From: Dicyema japonicum | Lineage: Eukaryota; Dicyemida; Rhombozoa; Dicyemidae | Length of the DNA stretch: 64,000 nucleotides | Assembly (NCBI GenBank): GCA_011109175.1 | Contig: RDEW01000004.1 | Span: 2,098,444-2,162,443 of the forward strand | Direction of reading: 5' to 3' | Shown: positions 23,153 through 34,739 of the stretch, piece by piece | How the letters are laid out: every line of letters starts with the position of its first letter | Numbering within the stretch: position 1 is the first letter of the stretch | Made by a program: the position numbers and the translations under genes | Notes under the pieces: model-generated | Told to the model about the DNA's origin: nothing | The model's input: the letters and a program-made list of their open reading frames with translations, nothing else | The model's database searches: none

Positions 23153-24190
23153 CTACCTAAGAAAAATCGCAACTTTGGCATAAAAGAAACGTTTGAAAAG
23201 ATGTGGAAAGGTAGGTCCGCCCTCTTCTAATTTCATAACTCGTCCTACCGTCAGGGTAAAAAGTCCATTCTTAGGCGGAAGAGTTTTATAATGGAAATGA
23301 TTATAGAATTCTTTTAATTTATTTAAGGCTAGAAAAGCCTCGCTTATAGTTACATTTTTCTGACTTGTTCCAAGAGGTTTTTCACTATCAATTTCTTGTT
23401 CTATTTTCTCCGAATCATTCAAATCAAGTTCTTCATTTTCATTGTAGTCAATTTCGATATAAAGTCTCTCTTCTAAAGGATCACTTATTTTCATTTTGTC
23501 TAGAAAATATTCGTGATTTTAATAACAGGGTTTTCATAATTTATATTTTCAATTTTTTAAATCCATTTTGTGTGGTAAAGCATTTGAATATTAAAGAATT
23601 ATCTATCATGTTCCACGCATAATATATGAATAATATTGCATTTTTTAAGTTTAATTTTTTGTATGCAAAATAGGGATTTATCCCAGCTTCAATTTTCTGA
23701 ATAATATTAGAAAATTTAAGAGAATTGAAATTGCATTTGTACGATTTGATTATACCCTGATCCAGTGGTTGCAAAAACGACGTTGTATTGGTGGTAGAAA
23801 TATTATTTCAATTTGGTTTAATTCAATCAAAACCTAATGTAAATGTTATAAAATTCACCTTATGTGCAGGGCATTTATCTACAACAAGCAAAATTTTTCT
23901 ATTATGCTTCCCCAATTCTATTTCCCATTTCAAAAGAAATTGATTAAAAATTCGGCTATCCATCCATGCATTTTTGAATTAGAATATGTGACATATTTTT
24001 TAATATCAAAACTTTTGAAATATCTAGGATTTTTAAACATCCTTATTACTAAGGGTGTTCGTTTAAATAGTAAGGGTGTTCGGTGTGCGGATTCGAGAGA
24101 CTTTACTGTATTAAGTTGCTTATTAACCATGAAGTTCCAATGCGTTTTTAAGGATAAGTGTATTGCAAAAAAATTTAACTGCGTAACAGA
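23153..24190 (-). pseudogene. Tigger/pogo-like transposase relic
   Basis: Minus-strand frames give NPRYFKSFDIKKY and SNSKMHGWIAEFLINFF (matching PRCFK and KAWMT blocks of Tigger), KHNRKILLVVDKCPAHKVNF (catalytic Asp block), then in another frame IEIIFLPP and NTTSFLQPLDQGIIKSYK, and an acidic tail (EIDYNENEELDLNDSEKIE). Frameshifts and stops separate the blocks. Clear terminal inverted repeats were not found. Confidence 0.75.
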
Positions 24191-24194
24191 TTAA

Positions 24195-24905
24195 TTTCAC
24201 AAAAAATTATAATTGAAGTACTGCATCAGTTACTGCAAGATATGAATATAGGATCTTTATAAACCGCTTTGTTTGCAATGTGGTACAGTGTTTTCCAATG
24301 AGGCAATGAAGCCATCGCGCTTAATCGAACATTCAAAGCGTAAACATCCCAACTCTATTGGAAAAAAACAGAAATTTTTTTGAATTAAAAAATAATTATA
24401 AAATAAAATACTTTAACTATTAATAAAAGTATATTTTAAAAAGTTTCTGGACTATTTTAATCATACAAAGTTGCAGAGATAATTGCAAAAACAGCTTTTA
24501 TGATTTTTTAAATTGCTAGTATCAATGTTCGGTGAAGAACTAGCCAGAATCTTTTGAATCCAAGATTTTGGATCGCTTTCGTTGATTCCCCGTCATAGAT
24601 ATTTTGATGCGGGATGGAGTATCCCCAATATAGATCTATGAAGTCATCATATCGGATATGACGATGGCTTCGAGGATATACTTAATTCTACAAATACTGT
24701 TGACAAACACTGACGAAAATATAATCGAATAACATGACGCAAGTCTTGTGGAACGAGAAAAGATAAAGAACAGATAAAAAAAGAAATTGTCTCTTGTGGT
24801 ATATTTTTTGTCACATTATTATTTCTTCATTATTGAACGTGCTAGATTGATCAAAGTTTTATCAAATAAATTCTTGACTAATCAATTCATTACGTAGTCT
24901 TTAAT
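24195..24905. other. AT-rich intergenic DNA
   Basis: Nothing identified. Confidence 0.35.
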
Positions 24906-24906
24906 C

Positions 24907-25104
24907 ATGAAGAAATTATGTGAATGTCAAATTTATTATATATTTTCCATTTTACTTTCATATTTTGGAGTTTCACTGAGAATTGTTGATTTTACGAACA
25001 TTAATTACATATTCTTCATCAATGAGGTCGGAGGACAAGTAGAAATAGTCACAAGGTCTAACTTCTCAATATCTTCGAGCATGGGAAAAAACGAAACAAA
25101 ATAA
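24907..25104 (+). CDS. Hypothetical small protein with signal-like N-terminus
   Basis: A 65-codon frame starting at ATG has a hydrophobic segment (IYYIFSILLSYFGVSLRI) that could be a signal peptide or anchor, then a beta-rich polar tail with potential N-glycosylation sites (NFS, NET). It may continue through a short intron. Family unknown. Layout is reminiscent of the secreted protein at 27.4 kb. Confidence 0.3.
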   Translation: MKKLCECQIYYIFSILLSYFGVSLRIVDFTNINYIFFINEVGGQVEIVTRSNFSISSSMGKNETK

Positions 25105-25654
25105 ATGTACAAGAGGATATATAAGGATTGCATTTACGAAAGAAAGGCAAATTTAGAGAATCTTGTGAATACTCATAAACCACAGGGATCTCATTAAAAC
25201 TATGATTTTTAAATAAAAAAATATTTCTTAAATAATTTCTGTACGTGGTAATAACTTTTTGACTTGTGAAATAAGAGGCGATAAAAAAAGTTGGAGGGGC
25301 GAAAAAAACCATTGATATAATCCATGGCTCCCTTTCGCCATTTTGGCTTCTTATGGAGTAATTAACCTATCCAAAGGTCTTCTTAGGAGGTCCACCAAAA
25401 GGAGGAATTGATGTAGCATAAACATTAAAGAACGTAACTAAATGGTCTGCGATAAGATTGACTTGACGACTTCTCAATACATTCTCCCAACCGCTCTTGA
25501 AATTTTGAAGGCGAATAAAAACGATCTCCATAGGAAGAGTATTTCAAGTTTTCCTTTTTCAGCAAAGGAATTACGTCAATTATGTAATCAAAAAAAGGAT
25601 GTAACTTTCAAAAAATTTAAAAAAAACAAAAATATCTTTGCGAAAGTAAAAAAT

Positions 25655-25725
25655 GCCCGAGGTAGTAGTTGAACCAACGACCTTTAGATCTTCAGTCTAA
25701 CGCTCTTCCGCTGAGCTACTCGGGC
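25655..25725 (-). tRNA. tRNA-Phe (GAA)
   Basis: 71 nt on the minus strand. The acceptor stem GCCCGAG/CTCGGGC pairs fully. The D arm (GCTC/GAGC) and the anticodon arm TTAGA-CTGAAGA-TCTAA follow, giving anticodon GAA. The body AGAGCGTTAGACTGAAG is the eukaryotic tRNA-Phe sequence. The B box reads GGTTCAACTAC. A T6 terminator follows (A run 25648-25653 on plus). The T stem (GTTGG/ACTAC) has two mismatches, so this may be a decaying gene. Confidence 0.85.
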
Positions 25726-25729
25726 TTTT

Positions 25730-26985
25730 CTTCTAATATTAAATTTTCATAGATTATCAGAGTGACAGTTTGTCGTTTTGAGTGTTACTTATTTGTGTCA
25801 TTGTTAAGTATGGATTAGACAAAAGGAACGGGAAGAGGTTCATCGAAGTCTGAGTGGTAATGTCTTTAATCATTTTTGTTAATTCGAAAATTGTGTCCCC
25901 AAGGGCTGATTCGTTGTCCATACAAGACAATCATATTTTCCAGGTCTTCTTTAGTGATAATGATTGAACGTATGCCTATGCCCTCTCCTTTATATTAAAT
26001 AAGACTGGTTATTAAGAGAAGTAAGATGTCACATGACGATCCCAAGTGAGGACTATTAGGAAAACCTTCCCTTGTACAGTGAATTAACTTAGATTCTTTA
26101 TATAAAATGTCATTTTCTCAATTTCTCTAATTCAACTTTTTGTAAACTCTCTGACAATGTTACTCCCACTTCAACAAGGAATATAAGACTTCTTTTTATC
26201 AAACACGAACAGATTTGTTTTTCCCGAAGCCACGTTGAAAGCTCTAACAACCGATTAACAGCAGAGAAGAATTTTTCTTCTAAAGTTTTGACTCCATTCC
26301 TGAGCTCGACGAATGCTTTTTTTTAGTGCTACCACAGTTTCCTAGTTCCCTCCAATGGTCCCATCATAATCGATATACCATAAATTCATTGGAGGTCTGA
26401 TTCCTGAGGAGCAGAATCGACACCAGACATAATCGGAAATCTCTGCCAGAAGAATTTGGTCAGTAAGACACGATATGAGAATAAATAATCGGGGATCGAA
26501 AACTTACAATGGATTTGTCTAGTTATCAGTGTCGTATTTAGAAGCATTTATCTTGATAACTGATTTGACGTTCCCTTCCTTCTGTTCGGTGGAGTGTGAT
26601 CCAAAGACAAGAGGCCAAAACGGAGAAGGCGGATCCAGGTATCGTATCTTCTTTTGCCTTAATGATTAGCTTTGAAAGACAGAAGGTAATGTTAGACACG
26701 CCGATCTTGATATCCAAAGTAGGATGAACATCTTGCACATGAGTTGTTTCATATGGCGTAGACAGTCATCCGTGCTGGATAACTCCAAGACTCCTTTTGC
26801 AGCTTGCAATTCCCAAGGCATGAAGCCTTGACTAATTTGGCAAGAATTGCTCAATTCTTAGTATTTTCTTGTAACAACCTTGGTGTCAAAAATTTGGGCA
26901 ACAGGAGCATTGAATACCGACTTTCCTCTTGTTGTTTTACTACGGATTAGACAGAGAAGTATGGTTTTTATAATCAACGCAGCGT
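25730..26985. other. Unassigned region with weak minus-strand coding signal
   Basis: Minus-strand frames at about 26440-26130 look protein-like (ISDYVWCRFCSSGIRPPMNL; then KAFVELRNGVKTLEEKFFSA in another frame after an A-run). They could be exons of an unknown gene or a pseudogene. I could not join them. Confidence 0.25.
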
Positions 26986-26989
26986 CATT

Positions 26990-27250
26990 ACTTTTGTCGT
27001 TAAATTTCAGTTGCAATAATCGTGTCATGGCACGTGCAACTCAAGGAACTAGCAACAAACTCATCTTCCTTTACTTGCCCCTGTCATAACCAAGCTCCCG
27101 TAGTTCATTCAGGTCTTCTCCCTCTCGGATACGTATCAATTTTTGAAGGTCCTCGGTCGTCCACGAAATCTGGGAGCGTCTTACTCGAAGAAGTCCTTCT
27201 TGGCCACGTTTGTTGAAGCATCCAGGCCCATTCTCAGAACGTGTCCAAAA
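26990..27250 (-). pseudogene. RTE-like element 3'-terminal fragment
   Basis: The minus strand reads LFFGHVLRMGLDASTNVAKK then a RGRPRTF-like segment, the C-terminal signature of RTE-type RTs (LFGHILR, then GRxRTTLP). It is 5'-truncated and frameshifted. Confidence 0.55.
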
Positions 27251-27407
27251 AACAAAAATCTTTTTTTGGATTCTCTAATAATAATAAAAATTTTTCTCGT
27301 AAAAAATATTAAATTTTATTTTTAAAAATATACTTCAATAATTATTTATAAATATATTTACAGTGGCGAATCTAAAAAAAGATGTCAAATAAAGGCTGAA
27401 TTAATTA

Positions 27408-27821
27408 ATGCTAAATTTATTTTTATTAATATGTTCTATTGTTTGTAGCGAAAATCTAAGATATCACAGATGTGACTGTAATTGGTGCAAATATATTTTA
27501 GCCACCAACGCTGAAATAGTGGACATTTACGTTTATCCGTTGACAAACGGAAGATTGGTAGTGAAGAAAAATTCCCAAATTAGGGCCTTTATCGGTGTAA
27601 AATTCAGTAATATGAAATTATAAGCGTTTATAGACAAAAATGTGGGAAATTTCACAATTTCAATTGTAGGTACTCTGTTTGGGATTTCTGAAAATGTCTA
27701 TAAAACTGATAATCCTAAAGACTTTATGATCAACAAGCTCCCTGTCAAAGCCTATGATATCGTTGTGCTTATGTTTGACTATTTTAACAAGCATGACTAT
27801 AGAATTGTACCTACTTACTAA
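27408..27821 (+). CDS. Hypothetical secreted protein, 127 aa, one intron
   Basis: ATG at 27408 opens a strong signal-peptide-like segment (MLNLFLLICSIVCSE), then a Cys-containing stretch (RYHRCDCNWCKYIL) and a beta-rich body. Removing a 30-nt GT-AG intron (27595-27624) joins IRAFI to AFIDKNVGNFTISIVGTLFG and keeps the frame open to TAA at 27819-27821. No family recognised; plausibly a lineage-specific secreted protein. Confidence 0.5.
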
Positions 27822-27824
27822 TTT

Positions 27825-28420
27825 TTTAGATGTATGACACAATACCACAAATAAAATTGATTCTCGAGGATCACTCTAGGCATAATACTCTTTTTTGTGT
27901 CTGCTTCGAGGCAATTTTAGAATAAAATTTACTTATCAAATATTAACATTCGGTAATAAGAGATATTTCTGGTTTTCTTGTAATCTTGTAAAAATCAGAT
28001 TGTGATAGCTGCTGAACACGTGTCTCGACTTATCGATCTTCTTACATTAAAACTCCAAAAATTGTACACTTCCAAAACAGATAGTCTTTCAATTATTATT
28101 AATCCAGTTTGACCAATTAATGCTAACATTATGCCATGCTCCAATGGTGTGTTGGTCTCGACCAAGCAAATTTACTAAAAATTGGTAGACTTGTTAATTA
28201 TTCCCTAAAGAATATGAATCTGAACTTTTTCGAAAATTTTCTTTGCATTTTTGAATAACGTATTTTTATTACCTTAGTTTTCAACTGTTTAAGTGATCAG
28301 TAGTTCTTAACTGTTTGAGTTTATCAATTTGTTATGATTAAAAAAAAGATTCTGAATAAAAACAACTAATTTTAGATTTTTATGGTGTTACATTTATTGA
28401 TGACTCATTTTGATTTAGAA
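27825..28420. other. AT-rich intergenic DNA
   Basis: Nothing identified. Confidence 0.35.
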
Positions 28421-28421
28421 T

Positions 28422-28766
28422 TCAGTGACGGTGGATTTCAACAGAGAAGGGGATAGATGGGTGATTTGCTCCAAGTGACTCTTCAATAAAGTTCAAGTAG
28501 TTCGGGAAATCCTTCATTGCTTTGCTAATGTCATTTATGGACAAAAACTTCCCTTTATGAAACATCTCAAAAATAATTGGAGTCATTTTCGACCAACTAC
28601 TGACTTTCTCGAAACATTTGGAGGAATAATGCACAAAGACCTCTCAAAAAATTAACATACTGAAAGCTGCGTAGGTCATCTGGATGTCTCAGATCAGTCT
28701 CTATTTATCATTTTCACTGGGAATCATAAATCCATTGGAAATGAGATCTCTGCAGTTCTTCTCCAT
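28422..28766 (-). CDS. Hypothetical 98-aa protein with two tiny introns
   Basis: ATG at 28766 (MEKNCRDLISNGFMIP). A 30-nt and an 18-nt GT-AG interval, both containing stops in the reading frame, must be removed to continue into YAAFKVFVHYSSKCFEKV and the terminal exon ending in FIEESLGANHPSIPFSVEIH with stop at 28422. The total is divisible by three. I do not recognise the family. The 18-nt intron would be at the lower limit known for spliceosomal introns, so the model needs transcript support. Confidence 0.4.
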
Positions 28767-28775
28767 TAAATTATT

Positions 28776-29320
28776 ATGACAGCCAGTGACCTGTCTAGAA
28801 TTCTATCATGCATCCCTTACAGTACCAATTATCGAGGTCGTCTAAAACAGATACATGATGATGCTCCACATATCGAACGGCGCGGGCCGCAACAAGAACC
28901 GTATTCCACCTTCTTCACCCCCAATGATGTTGAAAAGGCTATTAAATTGCTACGTCCCACTCGTTCTTGTGGTCCCGACAGTATTTGTACTATTCACCTC
29001 AAACACCTTGGACTTCAGGCACTGGCCATATTATCAAGACTGTACAACGACTCCATCAAATACCATACGCTACCTAATATATTGAAGAATTCCTTGATTA
29101 TGCCAATTCTAAGCTTTAAAAATTAAAAGACGTTCCTTCTTACCGCCCCGTCTCAATAACTTGTTTTTTATAAAAAGTGCTGGACAAGCTTGTATTAATG
29201 AGTATCTCTCCTGTTCTACAACTACCAGAAATTCAACATGGTTTCAGGGCAGACCGTTCTACAACGACTCATTTGGGCTCTATCTCGGAGTTTATTCGTG
29301 CCGCGTTTATATGATCCGAG
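28776..29320 (+). pseudogene. Jockey-like RT fragment
   Basis: LLRPTRSCGPDSICTIHLKH, then ILKNSLIMPI, then in other frames SYRPVSIT and EIQHGFRADRSTTTHLG, are the N-terminal RT motifs (SPGPDGI, W+I PI KP, YRPISL, QHGFR). The frame is broken several times. Confidence 0.7.
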
Positions 29321-29612
29321 ATTCTAGTCTCTCCAACCATCTCCTATTTGAATTAAAGATCCTCAGTTTCTTGGATAGAGAACGGAACAGAGGGTCCTTC
29401 GTCACCAAAACAAGTCCCTTGAAAAGTTGTCCAAACGATACGCCAGTATAATTTAATTACTAGCAAAGCAGTTCGCTTCGCACAGGTCAAGCTAACTCTT
29501 TTAAAATGTGACATGCTCAGCTTGTCCGTGACCCAGTATTGATCTCAAATCTTTATTTTAACATTTCGATCTATTCTAACTAGAGGACCCACCCACGTGT
29601 GAACTATCATGT

Positions 29613-31070
29613 ATTGGAGGTCTTCAACCTAATTTTATATCAAGTTCTCACTTTACCTTATTTGGAACCATTCATAAAAAATTCCTTATGCAACGAAATC
29701 GATTACAGACAAATGGGCACGATAATACACTAATTTGTAATTATACCAACTATCATCATATACAACCAACTTCTGAATCTTGATTCACCAAATTCTTTTA
29801 ATTTTTCTCCTGGTAAAATTCTTACGTGCCTCAGAACCTCGGGTTTTCGGTATCTAAAATTTCCTTCCCTCAGAACTTCGGATTTTTGATGTCTTCTGAA
29901 TTTGTCGCTTCTTTTATTTTCACAAGAAGAAAGATAAGATTCCATCTTTAAATTTTGGTTTAAAATTATTCTGACGATAACTATCAGTTAATTGACTGAA
30001 GAGTTGAATTAATGGCATCGGTTTATGTATAAAATATCTTCATTGTCTCATAGGGAATTCATTCTAATACACATTGGTAAAAGTTTCAAGCTTGAATCCT
30101 TAGCAGTTTAAAAACCTTGAAAAACTGATATATCAACTGCTCTATGGTGACAGCATAATTCGGTATTTTGAAGAATGAGAGACTAAGATATTAAAATCTA
30201 GTTACTTACTAGGTAAGACTAAGATTTTAAAATTACTAACGAGTGTTTTGAAAATTAGTTCTTAGTAATTTCAATAAGAAATGTTAAATATACAATAAAC
30301 GGAAATGCGTTTTCAATTGAAAGCGAATACCCTCGATTTANATTGGAGGTCTTCAACCTAATTTTATATCAAGTTCTCACTTTACCTTATTTGGAACCAT
30401 TCATAAAAAATTCCTTATGCAACGAAATCGATTACAGACAAATGGGCACGATAATACACTAATTTGTAATTATACCAACTATCATCATATACAACCAACT
30501 TCTGAATCTTGATTCACCAAATTCTTTTAATTTTTCTCCTGGTAAAATTCTTACGTGCCTCAGAACCTCGGGTTTTCGGTATCTAAAATTTCCTTCCCTC
30601 AGAACTTCGGATTTTTGATGTCTTCTGAATTTGTCGCTTCTTTTATTTTCACAAGAAGAAAGATAAGATTCCATCTTTAAATTTTGGTTTAAAATTATTC
30701 TGACGATAACTATCAGTTAATTGACTGAAGAGTTGAATTAATGGCATCGGTTTATGTATAAAATATCTTCATTGTCTCATAGGGAATTCATTCTAATACA
30801 CATTGGTAAAAGTTTCAAGCTTGAATCCTTAGCAGTTTAAAAACCTTGAAAAACTCTGATATATCAACTGCTCTATGGTGACAGCATAATTCGGTATTTT
30901 GAAGAATGAGAGACTAAGATATTAAAATCTAGTTACTTACTAGGTAAGACTAAGATTTTAAAATTACTAACGAGTGTTTTGAAAATTAGTTCTTAGTAAT
31001 TTCAATAAGAAATGTTAAATATACAATAAACAGAAATGCGTTTTCAATTGAAAGCGAATACCCTCGATTT
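29613..31070. repeat. Near-identical 0.73-kb direct duplication around an N
   Basis: 29613-30340 and 30342-31070 are direct copies differing by one 2-bp indel and a few substitutions, separated by the single N at 30341. Each copy holds the same 71-codon minus frame (29945-29730 and 30674-30459; EVLRHVRILPGEKLKEFG), which has no recognised relative. Most likely two overlapping contig ends placed side by side. Confidence 0.9.
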
Positions 31071-31474
31071 ATAAAAACATTTAGCTAGTTGTTAACTATT
31101 TGCGTTAAATAAAAAAGGGATAACAATTTTTTTCAAAATTAACAATTATTTATTTTGGTCAAAACATAAGCTAGTTAGTTGCCGCCCTCACTGCGTGGCT
31201 GTTCCCTCTTAGAATAAACACATGATTAGGATTATTGTACGACAATAACGTATAATTAATTAAATCAAGTCAGAATGGCAGCGGCGATTGCGAAAATCAC
31301 CCGAATGCGCAGAAATCTGACCCCCTCTATGTCGATTCAGAAAAAGAATTAAAAAGTTAATTAATGTAAAAGAATTCAAAAATTTATTCATTTTAAATTA
31401 CATATTATTATAGGCACGTAGGCGATGCCAAAATCATGACAAAGCATGTGCAACACGGAAAGTTAACAATTTAA

Positions 31475-31669
31475 TTAACATCGCCCATTTTTTTGATCCG
31501 TTGCCATGTTCCATAGCATATCTAGATCATCCCCATCTTTAAGGCACTTTCCAATCCTCCTGAGATCTTCATTTAAGATTACCGGCAGTGTTGTCCTCGG
31601 CCGGCCGCGGAAACGAGAAGCCTTTAAGAATAAATACTTATCCATTGCTATGTTGGCAGGGGTCCCCAT
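31475..31669 (-). pseudogene. RTE-like element 3'-terminal fragment
   Basis: SRFRGRPRTTLPVILNEDLR and DGDDLDMLWNMATDQKNG form the C-terminal end of an RTE-type RT. It is 5'-truncated, which is normal for target-primed insertion. Confidence 0.65.
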
Positions 31670-31744
31670 TAAATTACATATTTTAACTAATAAATGAAAT
31701 ATTTAGATAAGGTTAATATAATTATAAAATGTAATAAAAAATTG

Positions 31745-34520
31745 ATTTAATATGCTGTGCTGGTTGCTCTAACCAGCACGATCCAGATGGATGTTCTAAT
31801 TATAAACGAAACTAAATTGAAGAAAAGACCATTTAAAATTGATGAATACGACTCATTAGATATTTTTTGGAAGACTGGTTCTTGTGCTGGAACAGGAACT
31901 TCAATTTACTACAAAACTTCTTTAAATACAATACTACCCACGATCAATGAAGAAAATCTTTGTGAACTAGCAAGCATTCAACTACAAACAACCATGGGAT
32001 GGATAACTATCGGAGGAATCTATTCTAAAAAACTACGAGAGTATCCATGGATTGTTGACATATTTATGGAAAACAATGAATATCCAATCCTTGTTGGGGA
32101 CATGAACGCTAAACATACTGAATATGGTTGTGTAACAACCAAACAAGATGGAAAATGCCTTGTAAAACGGATGAAGTCTGGAGAGTTAAAGATTTTAACG
32201 TCGATCGAAATTAATCACTTTGCACCGAGTAGTGGGGACAAGCTCGGAGTTTTTGTGATGCCTCAGAATCTGAGCAAAATTTGTGAGCACCCATATGTGG
32301 AGCAAGATATTGGAAGCGACCATCTTCCACAAACTTTGGAAATAAGGACGGGGCCTATATCTGCTGAAAGAACTTTTGTTGGCTACAATTTTAATAATGT
32401 CAACTGGGTTGATTTCGATTATTTTATACGGGTGAAACTGGGAAATGTCTGTGATCTATTGATCTTGGACTCCTCAGATATTGATTACTTGGATGACAAA
32501 ATTAGGACTTTGATATTGTGTTATTTGGACGAATATGGAAATAAAAAATTCCATATGCCGCATGGATGCTCATCAATGAGCTTAAAAGAAGATTCCCTTC
32601 ATCGAGAGAAAAAATCACTTGAAAGTAAACTGAAAAGATGTTGGAACATTCCCGACTCGGAAAAGCTAAAGGTGCCGCATGGATGCTCATCAATGAGCTT
32701 AAAAGAAGATTCCCTTCATCGAGAGAAAAAATCACTTGAAAGTAAACTGAAAAGATGTTGGAACATTCCCGACTCGGAAAAGCTAAAGGTTCAGATCAGC
32801 TTAGTGAAAAATGAATTAATGGAAATATCCAAACGAAAACAGGAAAATAAATGGATAAGAGAATGCTCAAAGATCAACCACAAGAATGCAGACTTTTGGA
32901 AAGTATTCGCGAGATTGAAATCCTCTGATGATAAATGTGATGAAATACACCTAAAATCATCTAATGGTTGTTGTATTTCAAAGGGGGGAATCCCAGAAAT
33001 TCTACGGCAAGTTAGCAAAAATTCAAGAAGTAGATTCTGCTTCCATTATTCCATGTGAATTTCGAAGCAATAATCGTCACTATGATAGGATGGTGTCAAT
33101 GAAGGGTCCTATGTGTACTCCTATTTCCCCTGAAGAAGTAAAAATTGCGATTAATAGCTGCAAGAACAAAACCCCTGGATGGAATTTTATCCCAATGAAA
33201 ATATTTAAGAATGCAAATTCTATGTTAATTGATGCATTAACCATGTTTTATAATGCCTCGTGGAAATTTGCTCACGTTCCATCGACCTGGAAAAAGTCAA
33301 TTGTTCGGATGATTGGAAAGAAAGTAAAATCAAGATCTAATCCAGAAAATTATAGACCAATTAGTCTTATTTGTTCAACTTCAAAAATTATGGAAAAATT
33401 GTCTTCAATAGATTATCAAAAGTGGTTGAGGAAAACAATTTTCTTGCAAACAATCAGTGGGGGTTCCGTAAAAATAGAGGAACTGAAAACTGCATCCGGG
33501 AACTTAGGAAGTCAATTCAAGAATCTATAAGTAAGAAAGAATACCTTACTGCAACGTGTTTGGACATATCCAATGCTTTTGACAGTATCTGGCATTAAGG
33601 ACTTCTCGAGACATTGTCAAAGGCGAACATTGGAAAGTCGGCGCTCATGTGGATTAGAGACTTCCTTATGGGAAGAGAGTCTTATATTCGTGTGGGAAAT
33701 ATGCTCTCTAAAAAGATAAAACTAAGTAGAGGTGTTCCACAAGGTTCAATTTTGAGTCCCCTCCTCTTCAACTGTATAATGAGCGAGGTGCCAAAACCGG
33801 AACACATCAATACCAAAATGATAATTTATGCAGACGACATTCTAATTTTGGACACTAGTATGAATAAATCATGGAAAAGAACAGTAGCTCATATGTCGAA
33901 AATCGAAGATTGGTGTCGGAATAATGGATTGACATTATCAAGAGAAAAAAGTTCTGTAACCTGGATAGCGAGAAATAGGAGGAATCAATATGTTGATACA
34001 GGGAATGTTAAATTCTCGGAAAACCTGATATACCTTGGAGTATGCATTAACAAAAAAGGATCGTTTAAAGAGCACATCAAAATACGAAGAGAGAAAGCTA
34101 CGGGAATGCTCAAGTCCCTACTCCGCTTTCATTTGTCTCCAGATACTTTTATATTTGTATACAAAACGTGTATTGAACCATCCTAATATATGGATATCAA
34201 GGTTGGTTTAAAACAGAGGAGGAATCAGTCCTACTAACTAAATTAGAAAAGACAAGAAGGTATGCAATTAAACTCGCACATGGATTGGATTTAGCATCTG
34301 AAATTGATGACGAATACGAAAGAAAAACGAGAAGAATCGGTGATTTATTACATTGCTTGTGGAAACTCGCATTGTAATTGGGGCTTTTTACGGAGAAGAG
34401 ACATACGGTGTCTCATGAGAGTGCCCCGATATAGACGACCCCAAATCTTGGCTTTCCTCTTTAGTTAATGGCTCTTACCTTGTTTAGTTAGTTGGGGTTT
34501 TGCGAATAAATTATGTTATC
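31745..34520 (+). pseudogene. Family D non-LTR retrotransposon, ORF2 relic
   Basis: The 5'-truncated copy begins inside ORF2. The endonuclease domain (31757-32350) has NETK, GDMNAKH and SDHLPQ, the catalytic Glu, Asp-Asn and Ser-Asp-His sets of APE-type endonucleases. RT follows with NYRPISL, a frameshift near 33390, LDISNAFDSIWH then a stop (33596), RGVPQGSILSPLLFN and YADDILILD. The 3' end (34380-34520) carries the family hairpin, with GGGGTTTTGCGAATAAAT near the end. Close to the copy at 59.4-63.0 kb but dead. Confidence 0.88.
32556..32789 (+). repeat. 117-bp in-frame tandem duplication within ORF2
   Basis: Copies 32556-32672 and 32673-32789 are essentially identical and encode the same 39 residues twice (starting PHGCSSMSLKEDSLHREKKS), between endonuclease and RT. 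The 61.2-kb family member has a single unit. Confidence 0.9.
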
Positions 34521-34739
34521 TTATCTGATTTAATATTGGTCTGTTAGTACAAAACTCAAAGCCATAAAAAAAATTCCTGATCGACCGTTTTCATTTTTTT
34601 GCAACTTCAAAAATTTTTACTTTTTATTTTTAGAAGAATTATTATTTTAATATAAATATAAATTCTAAAATTTAATTATATGATACTCATTCTAAATGCG
34701 TAACTTTCAAGTAACCTTAGAAGAATTTCAAGTAGGAAA

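Noticed and set aside
25442-25672. 76-codon plus-strand frame as a gene
   Set aside because: It runs into the antisense of the tRNA-Phe gene, and no family or splice support was seen; an exon ending earlier remains possible.
26130-26440. Minus-strand frames as a PHD-finger or demethylase exon
   Set aside because: Only a CxxC-like pair and a helix are visible, in different frames; not enough to name a gene.
29730-30674. Duplicated 71-codon frame as a two-gene family
   Set aside because: The two copies come from the direct duplication around the N at 30341, most likely an assembly artefact.
31475-34520. Possible intact autonomous LINE
   Set aside because: It is 5'-truncated within ORF2, with an internal stop at 33596 and frameshifts; only relics and RNA structures remain.
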